From assembly GCA_013695355.1 (NCBI GenBank), contig JACDAQ010000050.1, positions 1 through 64,000 on the forward strand: a stretch of 64,000 bases of DNA, written 5' to 3'. Below, piece after piece: positions 63,923 to 64,000 of the stretch (its first letter is position 1; every line of letters starts with the position of its first letter). The position numbers and the translations under genes were made by a program. This DNA is from Candidatus Protochlamydia sp. (GTDB taxonomy: Bacteria; Chlamydiota; Chlamydiia; Chlamydiales; Parachlamydiaceae). Below the pieces are notes generated by a model. It did not search any database. It worked only from the letters and a program-made list of their open reading frames with translations, and had not been told where the DNA came from.

Positions 63923-64000
63923 ATATTTTTGAACATTGCCAAATTCCATAAATTATTTTCTGAGAATTTTTCCGGGGGGTTGAATTGAATGAGGGAAAAA

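Overview
The window looks like part of the chromosome of an environmental chlamydia (order Chlamydiales, Parachlamydia/Protochlamydia/Neochlamydia type). The evidence is a signal peptidase I with the very large central insertion typical of chlamydiae, next to a eukaryal-type isoleucyl-tRNA synthetase as in the Chlamydia lepB-ileS neighbourhood; small proteins with paired hydrophobic segments like inclusion-membrane proteins; a type III secretion chaperone (SycD/LcrH) relic; leucine-rich-repeat, Fic and coiled-coil proteins of effector style; and a low GC content.

There are two kinds of sequence. From about 42.3 to 54.75 kb the DNA is compact and mostly intact core genome: tRNA-Met, a secreted serine carboxypeptidase, pncA-pncB (NAD salvage), a secreted conserved protein, lepB, an Inc-like protein, ileS and tmRNA. 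The rest is accessory DNA in active decay. It holds acetyltransferases, NUDIX hydrolases, small-molecule kinases, methyltransferases, toxin-antitoxin genes and effector candidates, mixed with many frameshifted or truncated genes.

Region by region. 1-3.4 kb: a broken GxxExxY gene, an Inc-like protein with a DUF218-like C-terminus, and a secreted Ppx/GppA-like protein. 3.4-12 kb: an orphan protein, a 159-bp hairpin element, a broken aminoglycoside-type acetyltransferase, SDR, RimJ-like GNAT, an NTPase, then relics and an operon of GNAT plus a three-domain GrpB-GNAT-DHFR-like fusion. 12-22 kb: a secreted thioredoxin-ankyrin protein and three serine hydrolases (one dead) sharing an unusual N-terminal domain, interleaved with an LRR protein. 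23-31 kb: a Fic protein with a possible degenerate Fic partner, a coiled-coil protein, relics of an SNF2 helicase and a SycD chaperone, a second LRR protein and a YjjX-like NTPase carrying a signal sequence. 31.5-42.4 kb: three successive 3' fragments of tRNA-Met lead up to the intact tRNA-Met, with integrase relics beside two of the four tRNA sequences. This reads as a stack of three integrated islands. Their cargo includes a type IV toxin-antitoxin pair, NUDIX x2, a dead histidine phosphatase, YhcG nuclease, kinase-GNAT fusion and alpha/beta hydrolase. 54.9-58.7 kb: a second kinase-GNAT fusion, MepB, a dismembered AbiEi/AbiEii pair, and a PadR-SDR unit cut by recombination. 58.9-63.9 kb: one intact 1665-residue protein of unknown function.

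The most promising leads are the tRNA-Met island stack, the Fic/pseudo-Fic pair, the serine-hydrolase family with its private N-terminal domain, the repeated kinase-GNAT architecture, and the giant orphan. All functional assignments come from motif reading by eye; no database search was run.
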